Source: Thermoanaerobaculia bacterium (GTDB taxonomy: Bacteria > Acidobacteriota > Thermoanaerobaculia > Thermoanaerobaculales > Sulfomarinibacteraceae). Taken from it: a stretch of 50,930 nt of DNA. The position numbers and the translations under genes were made by a program. The stretch is from positions 1 to 50,930 of the forward strand of contig JAMOWA010000026.1 in NCBI GenBank assembly GCA_027061805.1. The letters are read 5' to 3'. Of the stretch, positions 27,618 to 35,745 are shown in pieces. Positions within the stretch are counted from its first letter, which is position 1. Each line of letters begins with the position of its first letter. The notes beneath the pieces were generated by a model that was given only the letters and a program-made list of their open reading frames with translations, was not told where the DNA came from and did not search any database.

Positions 27618-27859
27618 ACAGACCTGGCAGCTCGAGCATCAACATCCAGGACCCGTTCTTCTACCAGCTTCGGAAGGAGGCAACGACGGTCCATGTCTAC
27701 CTCGTCAACGGGAAGCGCCTGACGGGGATTCTCCGGCGGTTCGACCGCTATGCCATCGTCCTCGAGAGCCGGGGCCAGGAACAGCTCGTCTACAAGCACG
27801 CCATCGCGAGCATCGCCCCTGCGGGCGCCTACACGGAGCCGCATGAGGACCGTTTCTGA
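27614..27859 (+). CDS. hfq: RNA chaperone Hfq
   Basis: 81-aa hexameric RNA-binding protein of the Sm family that pairs small RNAs with mRNAs. It has the Sm1 motif (NIQDPFFYQLRKEATTVHVY, LVNGKRLTGILRRFD) and the Sm2 motif YKHAIASI, close to the canonical YKHAI. Start ATG 27614 forms an ATGA overlap with the miaA stop. Size and order are classic. A C-terminal tail is nearly absent. Confidence 0.96.
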   Translation: MNRPGSSSINIQDPFFYQLRKEATTVHVYLVNGKRLTGILRRFDRYAIVLESRGQEQLVYKHAIASIAPAGAYTEPHEDRF

Positions 27860-29081
27860 CTCCCGTGCTCTCGCGGCCCTCGTCCTGACCGGCGTCCTGG
27901 CTGCCTGGGGGTGTGCCACCACGGGGCCACCCGCACCGCCGACCGCCGAGCTGGCCTTCCCCTCTCCCCTGACGGGACCGGGCAGGCCGGCGGTTCCCTC
28001 TCGCGCGGCCCGGGAGCTGCAGAGGGGCTGGGCGGCCCTGGCGGCGAACCGGCTCGAGGAGGTCCGGGACCGCGCAGCGGAGGCGGGCCCCGGACCGGCC
28101 TCCACGCTCCTGGCCCTCCAGGCCGGGCTGCTGGAGGATCCGGCAACCGCGGTGTCCGGCCTCGAGGCCCTCGTGAAGGAGCGGCCCCGGTACGCCGCCG
28201 CCTGGTTGACCCTGTCCGAGGCCGCCGAACGGGCCGGAAACGAATCCCTCGCCCTGGAGGCCGCACGCCGCGGGGCCGCCCTGTGGGGCAGCCCCACGTG
28301 GCGGGCGCGGGCCACACGACTGGAGGACCGCCTGGTGGGCGAACGCCTGGCTCGTGGACAGGAGGCTCTCGAGGCGAACGATCCCGTCGCAGCCGCGGAC
28401 ATGGCCGCCCGGGTGCTCCAGGTGGATCCCGGCAACCGGGAGGCGCGGCTCCTGCAGGCCCGTGCCGCTCTCGTCACCGGTGACGACGCCACCGTCGAGG
28501 AAGCGCTGGAGCCCCTGGGCAACGATTCCGAGGCGCTCCTGCTGCGCGGGCGCCTCGCCGAGAAGCACCACCACTGGATGGCGGCCTACCGCCTCTACGA
28601 GGCCCTTCCGGAGGACCATCCGTTGCGCGAGGCGTCCATGGACAGGGCCAAGCACGCCTGGAGGGTATCCAATCTCCCGTCCTACGTCCAGGAGGCCCTC
28701 CACTCCCCCGCCCTGACCCGGGCGCAGCTGGCGGTGCTCCTCGTGAGCCTCGCCCCCCAGGTGGAGTCCCTCGCCACCGGAACACCGCCACTGCTCTCGG
28801 ACATCGTGGCCCTGCCCTCCCGACGGGAGATCGTGTCGGCCGTGAGGGCCGGCCTGATGGACGCGGATGCGCTCGAGCACACCTTCCGTCCGGAGGCCCC
28901 CGCCGATGCGGAGACCGTGCACCGGGCCATCGATCGGCTCTGCCGGCTCCTGGGCCGGACCGGTCCCGAGTGGTGCAGCGGAGAGACCGGAGATGGAGGC
29001 TGCATCTCGCTTGGCACGCACCCCTCCGGCGACCGGGTGGCTGCGCTCCTCAAGACCCTTCTGGAGGACCCCGAACCATGA
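27843..29081 (+). CDS. TPR-containing lipoprotein
   Basis: 412-aa predicted lipoprotein with a signal peptide ending in AWGC (lipobox-like). Helical repeats with TPR character (ALEANDPVAAADMAARVLQV, DPGNREARLLQARAALVTG, LAEKHHHWMAAYRLYEAL) run through about 50-290. The C-terminal region (about 295-400) resembles S-layer-homology-like segments (LTRAQLAVLLVSLAP) and contains two Cys. Start ATG 27843 overlaps the end of hfq by 17 nt. The function is unknown; such proteins commonly act as envelope scaffolds. Confidence 0.7.
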   Translation: MRTVSDSRALAALVLTGVLAAWGCATTGPPAPPTAELAFPSPLTGPGRPAVPSRAARELQRGWAALAANRLEEVRDRAAEAGPGPASTLLALQAGLLEDPATAVSGLEALVKERPRYAAAWLTLSEAAERAGNESLALEAARRGAALWGSPTWRARATRLEDRLVGERLARGQEALEANDPVAAADMAARVLQVDPGNREARLLQARAALVTGDDATVEEALEPLGNDSEALLLRGRLAEKHHHWMAAYRLYEALPEDHPLREASMDRAKHAWRVSNLPSYVQEALHSPALTRAQLAVLLVSLAPQVESLATGTPPLLSDIVALPSRREIVSAVRAGLMDADALEHTFRPEAPADAETVHRAIDRLCRLLGRTGPEWCSGETGDGGCISLGTHPSGDRVAALLKTLLEDPEP

Positions 29082-29749
29082 GTGATCGAAGTATTCAGCT
29101 GCTCGGCAGGATCGATCTCTTCTCGGAGCTGGGGGAGGACGAGCTCCGCGCCATCGGCGAGGTGGCCCATGTGCTCAATCTCCCGAGGGACTCCCGGATC
29201 TTCGACGCCGGCGACCCCTCCGACGCCCTGTTCGTGGTGGCGAGCGGCAAGGTGAACATCGTGATCACCAGCAGCGATGGCAAGGAGCTCATCCTGGCCG
29301 TCCTCGGGGCGGGCCAGGTCTTCGGGGAGATGGGGCTCCTGGACGCCGCCCCCCGCTCCGCTGCGGCCATCACCGCCTCTCCCGCCGAGCTCGTGTCGAT
29401 CTCCAGGAGCGATTTCGAGGCGCTGCTGGATCGCCAGCCCCCACTGGCCCGCAAGCTGCTCACCATCATGTCGCAGAGGCTGCGACGGGCCAATTCCAAG
29501 ATGGAGAGCCTGGCCTACATGGACGTGGCCGGACGTCTGGCGCGGTACTTCCTCGACCTGGCCCGGGACCACGGCCAGTCCCTGGGCAACGGGTGGGTCG
29601 TGATCCGTCGGCCCACCCACGCGGACATCGCCCACTCCATCGGCACCAGCCGCGAGACGGTCAGCCGGATGATCAACGACTTCGAGAGCCAGCTGGGCAT
29701 GGTGAACAAGGGACGGTTCACCTACATCCGCGAGAACCTGCTCACGTAG
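29078..29749 (+). CDS. Crp/Fnr-family transcriptional regulator
   Basis: 223-aa regulator. The cyclic-nucleotide-binding beta-roll (about 10-125) has the phosphate-binding motif FGEMGLLDAAPRSAAA, including Glu and Arg that bind cAMP in Crp. A long dimerisation helix and a C-terminal winged HTH (about 150-223) follow, with THADIAHSIGTSRETVSRMI. The recognition helix carries E-T-V-S-R; E..SR in FNR reads TTGA, while Crp has RE..GR. No Cys is present, so there is no iron-sulfur sensor. Start ATG overlaps the previous stop (ATGA). It is the last large gene of the 22.5-29.7 kb chain. Confidence 0.9.
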   Translation: MSDRSIQLLGRIDLFSELGEDELRAIGEVAHVLNLPRDSRIFDAGDPSDALFVVASGKVNIVITSSDGKELILAVLGAGQVFGEMGLLDAAPRSAAAITASPAELVSISRSDFEALLDRQPPLARKLLTIMSQRLRRANSKMESLAYMDVAGRLARYFLDLARDHGQSLGNGWVVIRRPTHADIAHSIGTSRETVSRMINDFESQLGMVNKGRFTYIRENLLT

Positions 29750-29766
29750 CCCGCAGGAGACGCACC

Positions 29767-29868
29767 ATGCGAACCTTCATCGCCACCGCTGCCATCGTGC
29801 CCCTCCTCCTGGGCTGGGCCTGCTCCCCCCGGGAGAGCACCGAGGCCCCGCCTCCACCGGAGGAGTAG
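29767..29868 (+). CDS. Small lipoprotein
   Basis: 33-aa peptide with a positively charged start, a hydrophobic core (FIATAAIVPLLLGWAC) and a lipobox-like GWAC, followed by a short Pro/Glu-rich tail. Its AGGAG lies 7 nt before ATG 29767, and it follows the Crp-family gene by 17 nt. It resembles the small lipoproteins of many genomes in size and layout. The function is unknown. Confidence 0.6.
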   Translation: MRTFIATAAIVPLLLGWACSPRESTEAPPPPEE

Positions 29869-29903
29869 GCAGGACGGGGCGGCGGGATCGACCCGGCCTG
29901 CCT
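29867..29903. terminator. Possible bidirectional hairpin between convergent genes
   Basis: AGGCAGG (29867-29873) pairs with CCTGCCT (29897-29903), and the interior adds CGGG/CCCG. It spans the gap between the small lipoprotein gene (+) and a hypothetical gene (-) and overlaps both ends. No U-tract is visible, so termination is likely but unproven. Confidence 0.4.
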
Positions 29904-30202
29904 CACGGCACGGAGCCGCCCACCTTCGAGATGATGTCGGCGAACTTCGTGTCGAAGGCGTCGCGGAAGGGAGCGTGAAGCAGCGCCACCCGCTCCCCCA
30001 CCAGCCGCGCCGCGAGACCGTCGCCGTCCCGCTCCAGCCGGTAGTGGAGCCTGGTGGTCCCCATGTACTCCAGCCGGACCACCAGGTCGTCGCCCGCAAG
30101 CTGGAGGGTGACGTGACCCGCCATGTCATGGTTCGCGAGGGCGCGGCGCACCTGCTCCACGAACTCCTGCGGGTCCATCCCGGGAACGCGAAACGACCTC
30201 AT
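29903..30202 (-). CDS. Small hypothetical protein
   Basis: 99-aa soluble protein with an alpha-beta look (LVVRLEYMGTTRLHYRLERD beta-rich core, helical ends), which I do not recognise. Start ATG 30202 has GGGGGATG upstream; an upstream in-frame GTG-type start at 30229 is less likely. It sits after the terminator of the cytochrome operon, so it is probably transcribed from its own promoter. Its GC3 pattern matches its neighbours, supporting it as a real gene. Confidence 0.55.
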   Translation of the reverse strand: MRSFRVPGMDPQEFVEQVRRALANHDMAGHVTLQLAGDDLVVRLEYMGTTRLHYRLERDGDGLAARLVGERVALLHAPFRDAFDTKFADIISKVGGSVP

Positions 30203-30257
30203 CTCATCCCCCAGCCGGGACGGTACCACACCCCCCTGCCTCCCTCCGCAACAGACG

Positions 30258-30283
30258 AAAAGGGCGCGGCTTCCGCCGCGCCC
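30258..30283 (-). terminator. Rho-independent terminator of the cytochrome operon
   Basis: On the minus strand GGGCGCGGC-GGAA-GCCGCGCCC (9-bp stem, tetraloop) is followed by TTTT. It lies 21 bp after the stop codon of the tetraheme cytochrome gene. Confidence 0.85.
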
Positions 30284-30304
30284 CGTTCTCGATATCCCGA
30301 AGGA

Positions 30305-30793
30305 CTACATTCCCGCCAGCTCCCTGGCGAGCTCGGCGTTCTTGAACTCGTGGATGGCGTCCTTGTTCTCGAGGTTGTCCTCGAACACCACATTCTTGGA
30401 GTGATCGTCCCCGGTGTGGCACCCGTTGCAGGTCTCCTGGGTCGCGATGATGAGGCCGTTGGCCCTGGCCTTCTCCAGATCCTTCATGATGCTCATCTTC
30501 TTGTAGTCGGAGCCCGGGCCGTGGCACGCCTCGCACTGCACGCCGGGAAGGTTCTCGTCGGCGTTGGTGGCGTGGCACTTGAGGCAGTCCGCACTGAACT
30601 TCCGCTCCGTGGAGGCCTTCGCCACCTCGGTGGCCCTGGCGTGCTTGGTGCCCTGCCAGGAGGTGTACTGTACCTTGTGGCACATCTTGCACTTGGTCGC
30701 CCCCACATGGGTGTGGTCGCCCGCCTGGAGACCCAGCGCGATCGGCACCACCACCATGACCCCCACGATTCCCCACTTCGTCAGATTCCTCAT
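30305..30793 (-). CDS. Tetraheme cytochrome c, cytochrome c554-like
   Basis: 162-aa exported electron carrier. An N-terminal signal peptide (about 1-25, with VGVMVVVPIALGLQA) is followed by four CxxCH heme motifs: CKMCH, CLKCH, CEACH and CNGCH, plus extra His residues as axial ligands (GDHTHVG, GTKHAR). The heme spacing and the QCEACHGPG segment resemble cytochrome c554/multiheme family members. Start ATG 30793 has AGGAGGATCGG just upstream, a strong RBS. It is the third gene after the 11-heme cytochrome and cytochrome b, and is followed by a terminator. It is likely the periplasmic electron exit or entry carrier. Confidence 0.88.
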   Translation of the reverse strand: MRNLTKWGIVGVMVVVPIALGLQAGDHTHVGATKCKMCHKVQYTSWQGTKHARATEVAKASTERKFSADCLKCHATNADENLPGVQCEACHGPGSDYKKMSIMKDLEKARANGLIIATQETCNGCHTGDDHSKNVVFEDNLENKDAIHEFKNAELARELAGM

Positions 30794-30894
30794 CCGATCC
30801 TCCTTTCCATCACCCCCATCACGGACCCATGACAGTCCCGTGACAGTCTTCAACAACAATACCATGATCGGGCACGATCTATTCCCCCGCCTCA

Positions 30895-31680
30895 TCACGA
30901 GGGGACCGTCCTGATCACCTCGGGAAGCGCCCTGAGCCAGACGACGAACGCGCCGCAGGCCAGGACCACGATGGTCGAGATGGCGACGAAGATCAGGAAC
31001 TTCTTCGTGGAGACCTCGGCCGGCGTGAACGTCTCGCCGCTCCACAGGCGCGCGAACTCCCTGGGATGCTCCTCCAGGTAGAGCTCCCGCGGCAGCTCCC
31101 CCGTGAAGATGGACGTGTTCCAGTGCTTCCAGTGCACGAAATAGGAGTGCCACGTCAGGATGGCCAGGGCCGCCAGCGTGGCCTCCCCACCGTGGGCCGC
31201 CTTGGCCGCCAGGATGATCTCCCCGGGCATGTACCGGGCAAAACGCACCGGGTAGAGCATCAGGATGCCGGTGGCCACCATGAGGAGCGTTCCCCAGACC
31301 AGGGAAAGGTACTCCAGCTTCTCCGGCCAGGAGTAGCGGTCGTACTGGGGCTCCGACGAATCCAGGCCCAGGTTGTAGCGAATCTGCTGCACGAAGTCTT
31401 TCGCGTCCTGGAGCGTCGGGATCATGGTCCAGGGGTACCTGCGAACCCACTGGAACCAGATGAGCTCCAGCACGTGGTAGACGAGCTGCAGGGCCATGAT
31501 GGTGCCCAGGAGGTGGTGGACGAACCGCATCCGGGAGACCCCCCCGAAGATCAGCACCACACCCTTCGCCCAGGACGTCGAAGGGAACTTCTGGGGAAAC
31601 CCGGTGATCACCAGGCCCACGAAGGTCACGAGCATGATGAGGTGCCCCACGATGTGACGGCGTTCGAATCTGCGGATCAT
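30895..31680 (-). CDS. Membrane cytochrome b subunit (FdhI/Ni-Fe hydrogenase b-type like)
   Basis: 261-aa inner-membrane protein with four or five hydrophobic helices: HLIMLVTFVGLVITGF, FVHHLLGTIMALQLVYHVLE, YLSLVWGTLLMVATGILMLY, LAALAILTWHSYFVHW and LIFVAISTIVVLACGAFVVWL. His residues at helix ends (RRHIVGH, RFVHH, YHVLE, TWHSYFVHWKH) are good heme-b ligands. It resembles the gamma subunit of formate dehydrogenase and prokaryotic cytochrome b561. Start ATG 31680 has GGAGGTGCATC upstream, and the 11-heme gene stop overlaps it (ATGA). It probably exchanges electrons between the quinone pool and the attached multiheme cytochrome. Confidence 0.85.
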   Translation of the reverse strand: MIRRFERRHIVGHLIMLVTFVGLVITGFPQKFPSTSWAKGVVLIFGGVSRMRFVHHLLGTIMALQLVYHVLELIWFQWVRRYPWTMIPTLQDAKDFVQQIRYNLGLDSSEPQYDRYSWPEKLEYLSLVWGTLLMVATGILMLYPVRFARYMPGEIILAAKAAHGGEATLAALAILTWHSYFVHWKHWNTSIFTGELPRELYLEEHPREFARLWSGETFTPAEVSTKKFLIFVAISTIVVLACGAFVVWLRALPEVIRTVPS

Positions 31681-32903
31681 GATGCACCTCCTCCCCCGTG
31701 ATGCCGGCGTTTCCGGGTCCTGTAGACGTCCGTGGCGATGAAGAGCAGGAAGAACCCCACCACGCTGGGAATCAGGATCTTGTAGGCCAGCTTCACGTAG
31801 TAGATCCAGGGATACCTGTCGGGGCTGGGAACGTAGTGCCCCGTCCACGCGCTGAGGTACCTGGGCGTGGCGCCGGGGTGGCATCGCTGACAGTGCCTGA
31901 GGAGGTTCTCCTCGATCTGCTCCCGCCCCTGGTCGTGGACGGCGTACACGTCATGGTACCCGTGGCAGTCGTAGCAGACCGCCTGGTTCAGGGGCTGGTC
32001 CGGGGTGACCTCCTCGAAGAGCTCCGCCGTCGTGCCGTGGAAGTCGGCCACGTAGGTGGAGAAGACCTCGGTGGACAGGCCGTACCTGCCCATGAGCTCC
32101 TCGTTGGCGTGGCAGTTGCCGCACAGCCTGGGGCTGCTGGCCCGGAACCTCGGGCTCCTGGGGTTCGGAGTCTGGTGGGCCTGGTGGCAGTCCACGCAGG
32201 TGGGCACGTCCGGGTTGTCATCGGCCATGAGCGCGGCACCGTGGACGCTCTTGCGGTACTTCTCCGCAATGCTGCCGTGGCACTGCCCGCAGGTGAAGGA
32301 GATCTGCCGCCGTGCCGTGCGCGAGCCCACGGCCCTGACGGGACGGATGTCGTGGGACCCATGGCACGAGATGCAGGTGGCGGAGCCGGTCAGGCCCGCC
32401 AGCTCCACACCCTGTCCGTGGACCCCGTCCAGGTACTTCCCCTCCTCGTGACACCGCAGGCAGACCCCGGGAACGTTGTAGGGATGGATCGGCGATCGGG
32501 GATCGTTGGGGGGGTAGATGGCGTGGGCACCATGGCAGCCCCAGCACTGAACCACGAAGCTGGAGCCCCCGAGCGGATCCCTGTGCACCGAGTTGTTGAT
32601 CACGTCCACCACGGCCGGGTGGCAGCTCACGCAGGGGTTCTCCAGCCGGGTCTCCTTCGGATGTGGAAACCTCGTGATGTCCACGTGACAGTCGACGCAC
32701 TCCATGCCCATGTGGGACGGACACCCCCCGGGATCGATCACCAGCTCCTGGAGCCGTTCCTCCGGGAGCGTCTTCCCCAGCGCCTGCCCGGCCGTGAACA
32801 GGATCTCCGGATCGGCGTGACACTCCCGGCAGTCCAGTCCCTGGCCCAGGACGGGCAACGCCAGCCCCACCACAGCGATCACCGTCGTGAAAGCAATCCG
32901 CAT
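31677..32903 (-). CDS. Membrane-anchored 11-heme cytochrome c
   Basis: 408-aa exported protein. A signal peptide (RIAFTTVIAVVGLALPVLGQ) is followed by 11 CxxCH heme motifs between residues about 25 and 341 (CRECH, CVDCH, CVSCH, CWGCH, CLRCH, CISCH, CGQCH, CVDCH, CGNCH, CYDCH, CQRCH). A single C-terminal transmembrane helix (about 368-392, LIPSVVGFFLLFIATDVY) ends in a basic, His- and Gly-rich cytoplasmic tail. Many additional His residues can serve as distal ligands. I recognise no fixed family. It is fused by translation (ATGA) to the cytochrome b gene, so the pair looks like a quinone-linked periplasmic electron conduit. Start ATG 32903 follows GGGGGGAGCC. Confidence 0.85.
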   Translation of the reverse strand: MRIAFTTVIAVVGLALPVLGQGLDCRECHADPEILFTAGQALGKTLPEERLQELVIDPGGCPSHMGMECVDCHVDITRFPHPKETRLENPCVSCHPAVVDVINNSVHRDPLGGSSFVVQCWGCHGAHAIYPPNDPRSPIHPYNVPGVCLRCHEEGKYLDGVHGQGVELAGLTGSATCISCHGSHDIRPVRAVGSRTARRQISFTCGQCHGSIAEKYRKSVHGAALMADDNPDVPTCVDCHQAHQTPNPRSPRFRASSPRLCGNCHANEELMGRYGLSTEVFSTYVADFHGTTAELFEEVTPDQPLNQAVCYDCHGYHDVYAVHDQGREQIEENLLRHCQRCHPGATPRYLSAWTGHYVPSPDRYPWIYYVKLAYKILIPSVVGFFLLFIATDVYRTRKRRHHGGGGAS

Positions 32904-32920
32904 GGCTCCCCCCCGCCGTG

Positions 32921-32994
32921 AGTATGTTTGGATTTTCACATGCTTGTCAACCCCAGAAAGTGTTGATACAACAATAGATGTTTGTATGTTGATA
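32921..32994 (-). promoter_or_regulatory. Cytochrome operon promoter and upstream TGTTGATA repeats
   Basis: On the minus strand TTGACA (32950-32945) and CATACT (32926-32921) are separated by 18 nt and lie 18 bp before the start codon at 32903. The sequence upstream of the -35 is strikingly AT-rich for this genome. It contains a small palindrome TGTTG-ATA-CAACA (32961-32973) and a direct repeat TGTTGATA at 32961 and 32987, spaced 26 bp apart. These could be activator or repressor sites. The -35 match is perfect, the -10 has 4 of 6. Confidence 0.6.
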
Positions 32995-33034
32995 TGTTCA
33001 ATCCTGGGAGCTGCAGGTCCATCACGGGCTCCGG

Positions 33035-35668
33035 TCACCACCGGCGGTGATCCAGCCCCGAAAAGACAAGAAGCTCGCTGGATGCGCTCCGCCGGTTCAT
33101 GACGAGCCTGCCGCTGTTCCGGCTGACGGTGAGCGGCAGGTGCTCCATGTGGGGCGGGGCCTCACCACCGACGTCCAGCACGTTCCGGCGCCGCCAGGTC
33201 CACGACCCCGCGGGGGCCTCCCAGAGCTCCAGCCCACCCTCCGCGTTCCTCCGGACCTGCCACAGGTGGGATCCATCCGGGCTCCAGACCAGCTGTGTGG
33301 GCTCGGAGCCGATCCTGCGGGATCCTCCGCCGTCCGCCGGAACGACCCACGAACCCTGCTCGGGATCGGAGGCGTCGGTCCAGACGACGTACGCGATCCA
33401 CGGCCCGTCCGGGCTCCATTGCGGGTAGTCACCGGGACCGGACGTGATCCGCCGCGGGGGACCGCCCTCCGTGGCCACGACCCACACCGTCGGCGGCGTT
33501 CCCGCCGCGAAGGCGAGCTCCGACCCGTCGGGCGACCAGGAGGGATATTCCGAGGGCTCCACACCGGACGCCAGGGTCACGCTCGCCCCACCCTCCCGCG
33601 GGACCACCCGGAGCTCGGTGCCTCCACCCACCGCCGGGGCGAGATAGGCCACCGTGGCACCGTCGGGGGAGAACACCGGGCAGCTGCCCTCCTCTCCGGG
33701 CTCCAGGAGGAGCCGCTCGCCACCATCGTTCTCCCGGATCACCAGGACCTTGCGGCCACCGAGCTGCAACCTGTAGGCCAGCGCACCGTCGGGCGCCACG
33801 CTCCCCCACCCGGCATCGGGAATACCACACAGCAGGCAGCGGGGGCTCCCACCACCGGGATCCACCTCCACGATCTCGTTGGTCCGGCGGTCCCGGACGA
33901 CGGCCAGGCGGTCTCCTTCCGTGACCAGGACCGGATCGAGCAACCTGCCGAGCCGCGGCAGCAGGGGCTCGAAACCCCGGCGCGTCACGCGCCCGAGCAC
34001 GAGGTCCACGCTGGCTGCCAGCGAACGTCCGGAGGGCGCCCAGGAAACGCCCATGAGGGTCCTGCCGGGCTGCAACCACACCCGGGCGGCCTCGGGCCGG
34101 TCCCGCGATCCGACCGCAACCCCGGCGTGGGCATCGTCGGCCCCACGCAGGAGGGCCAGCCGGTCACCCGGTCCCGGAAACGCCGCCCATACCGGATCGT
34201 CCCTGGACCCCGCCAGGACGAGGTTCTCGTCGCCGGTCTCGAGGTCCACCTCCCACAGGCTCTCCCCGGTCTCTCCCGAACGGTTGAACAGGAGCTTCCG
34301 CCCCCCGTTCCACACCGGATGCGTGACGTTCCGGGTCACCTCCCTGGGCTGTCCGCCCACGACCGGGTATACCAGCAGCCTGGAAATGCTCTCCGTCAAC
34401 GAGGTCACGGCCACCGCCGCCCCGTCCGGGGAGTATGCAGGCCACGCGAGAATCTCGCCGGGCGACCCCCGGGCCAGGACACGGTCCCGCCCCGAGTCCG
34501 CATCCACCACCACCAGCTCGCCGGCACCCCCGAGGTGCCGCTCCACCACGAGCGTGGAGCCGTCGGGGCTCCAGGCCGGGTGGCGGAGCGCGCCGCCCGT
34601 CCTGTACACCCGCTCCACCGACCATCGCCCCGGGGTGGGCCGGAGGGGCTCCCTGCCCAGTCTCCCCACACCCAGGCCCAGGAGCGCACCCCCGACCAGG
34701 GCGCCAGCCCCCACGAGGACCAGCAACCTGGTGCGGCGGCGGCGGCGGACCACCAGCGCGCTCACCCGGCTCGGCACCAGCCGCGTCTCCTCGCCCTCTC
34801 TCCTCTGTTGCAATCGGCTCCGTACGGCAGCCAGGTCGGCGGCCAGGGCGTCACCGTCAGGGTAGCGGCGTCCGGGGTCCCTCGCAAGGCAGCGCTCCAC
34901 CACGGCGGCGAGCTCCGGCGGGACATCCGGCGCCACCATCTCCAGCGGCTCCAGATCGACGCGGGCCACCTTGCGGAGCACCTCCACGGGGGTTCCACCG
35001 AGGAACGCCCGCCGGCAGGCCAGCATCTCGTAGAGCACCGACCCGCACGCGAACACGTCCGATGCGGGGCCGAGCTCCTCGCCCAGGGCCTGCTCCGGTG
35101 ACATGTAGGGGCACGAGCCCAGCACCATGCCCGGCTGGGTCAGTGTCACCTCGGTGCACCCCTCCTCACGGGCCAGCCGGGCCAGGCCGAAGTCCAGCAC
35201 CTTCACCGTCCCATCGTCGGTCACCATGATGTTGGAGGGCTTGAGGTCCCGGTGGATCACACCGGCCCGGTGGGCCGCTCCCAGGGCCCTGGCCACCTGC
35301 TCGATGATGGCGGCTGCCCGTTCCACGTCGCTGGTCCAGGTCTCGAGGATCCTGTCCAGCGACACGCCATGGACCAGCTCCATGACGAGGAACGGAAGCT
35401 CCTCACCCGTGGACGGATCCGCCGAGCCAATATCGAAGATGGGCACCACGTTGGGGTGGAGGACCCGGGCCATGGCCCGGGCCTCCCGTTCGAACCGCTC
35501 CCGGACCGCCGCGTCGGACACCAGGAACGTGGGCAGCACCTTGACCGCCACCTCCCGCTGGAGGCGCTCGTCCCGCGCCACCCACACGGCACCCATGCCC
35601 CCCTGGGCCAGGAGCCGGATGAGGCGGTACCGTCCAAGCGGGGTTCCCTCCCTGATCTCCATCGTCAT
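33035..35668 (-). CDS. Transmembrane Ser/Thr protein kinase with extracytoplasmic beta-propeller
   Basis: 877-aa membrane kinase. The cytoplasmic PknB-type kinase domain (about 12-275) has the Gly-rich AQGGMGAVWVARD, catalytic HRDLKPSNIM and DFG of VLDFGLAR, with GSCPYMSPEQAL as the activation-loop end. A basic linker and one transmembrane helix (about 309-335: LLVLVGAGALVGGALLGLGVG) follow. About 530 residues remain with repeated W-SPDG motifs (HPAWSPDGSTL, YPSWSPDGSELAF, YPQWSPDGPWIAY), typical of TolB/PD40 propeller repeats. Kinases with this layout are abundant in Acidobacteriota. Start ATG 35668 has GGAGCTGT just upstream. It lies after the SpoIIE-type phosphatase gene, a possible regulatory pair. 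Confidence 0.9.
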   Translation of the reverse strand: MTMEIREGTPLGRYRLIRLLAQGGMGAVWVARDERLQREVAVKVLPTFLVSDAAVRERFEREARAMARVLHPNVVPIFDIGSADPSTGEELPFLVMELVHGVSLDRILETWTSDVERAAAIIEQVARALGAAHRAGVIHRDLKPSNIMVTDDGTVKVLDFGLARLAREEGCTEVTLTQPGMVLGSCPYMSPEQALGEELGPASDVFACGSVLYEMLACRRAFLGGTPVEVLRKVARVDLEPLEMVAPDVPPELAAVVERCLARDPGRRYPDGDALAADLAAVRSRLQQRREGEETRLVPSRVSALVVRRRRRTRLLVLVGAGALVGGALLGLGVGRLGREPLRPTPGRWSVERVYRTGGALRHPAWSPDGSTLVVERHLGGAGELVVVDADSGRDRVLARGSPGEILAWPAYSPDGAAVAVTSLTESISRLLVYPVVGGQPREVTRNVTHPVWNGGRKLLFNRSGETGESLWEVDLETGDENLVLAGSRDDPVWAAFPGPGDRLALLRGADDAHAGVAVGSRDRPEAARVWLQPGRTLMGVSWAPSGRSLAASVDLVLGRVTRRGFEPLLPRLGRLLDPVLVTEGDRLAVVRDRRTNEIVEVDPGGGSPRCLLCGIPDAGWGSVAPDGALAYRLQLGGRKVLVIRENDGGERLLLEPGEEGSCPVFSPDGATVAYLAPAVGGGTELRVVPREGGASVTLASGVEPSEYPSWSPDGSELAFAAGTPPTVWVVATEGGPPRRITSGPGDYPQWSPDGPWIAYVVWTDASDPEQGSWVVPADGGGSRRIGSEPTQLVWSPDGSHLWQVRRNAEGGLELWEAPAGSWTWRRRNVLDVGGEAPPHMEHLPLTVSRNSGRLVMNRRSASSELLVFSGLDHRRW

Positions 35669-35745
35669 ACAGCTCCATCATACCGGGGTCCACCCCGGGA
35701 CCACCGGCTCCCGGCCCCTCAACCCACCCTCACCGGGTGCACCGG

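Noticed and set aside
32987-33003. FNR box near TTGATATGTTCAAT upstream of the cytochrome operon
   Set aside because: The spacing is off by one from TTGAT-N4-ATCAA (TTGA-N5-TCAA), so it is not a good FNR-type site.
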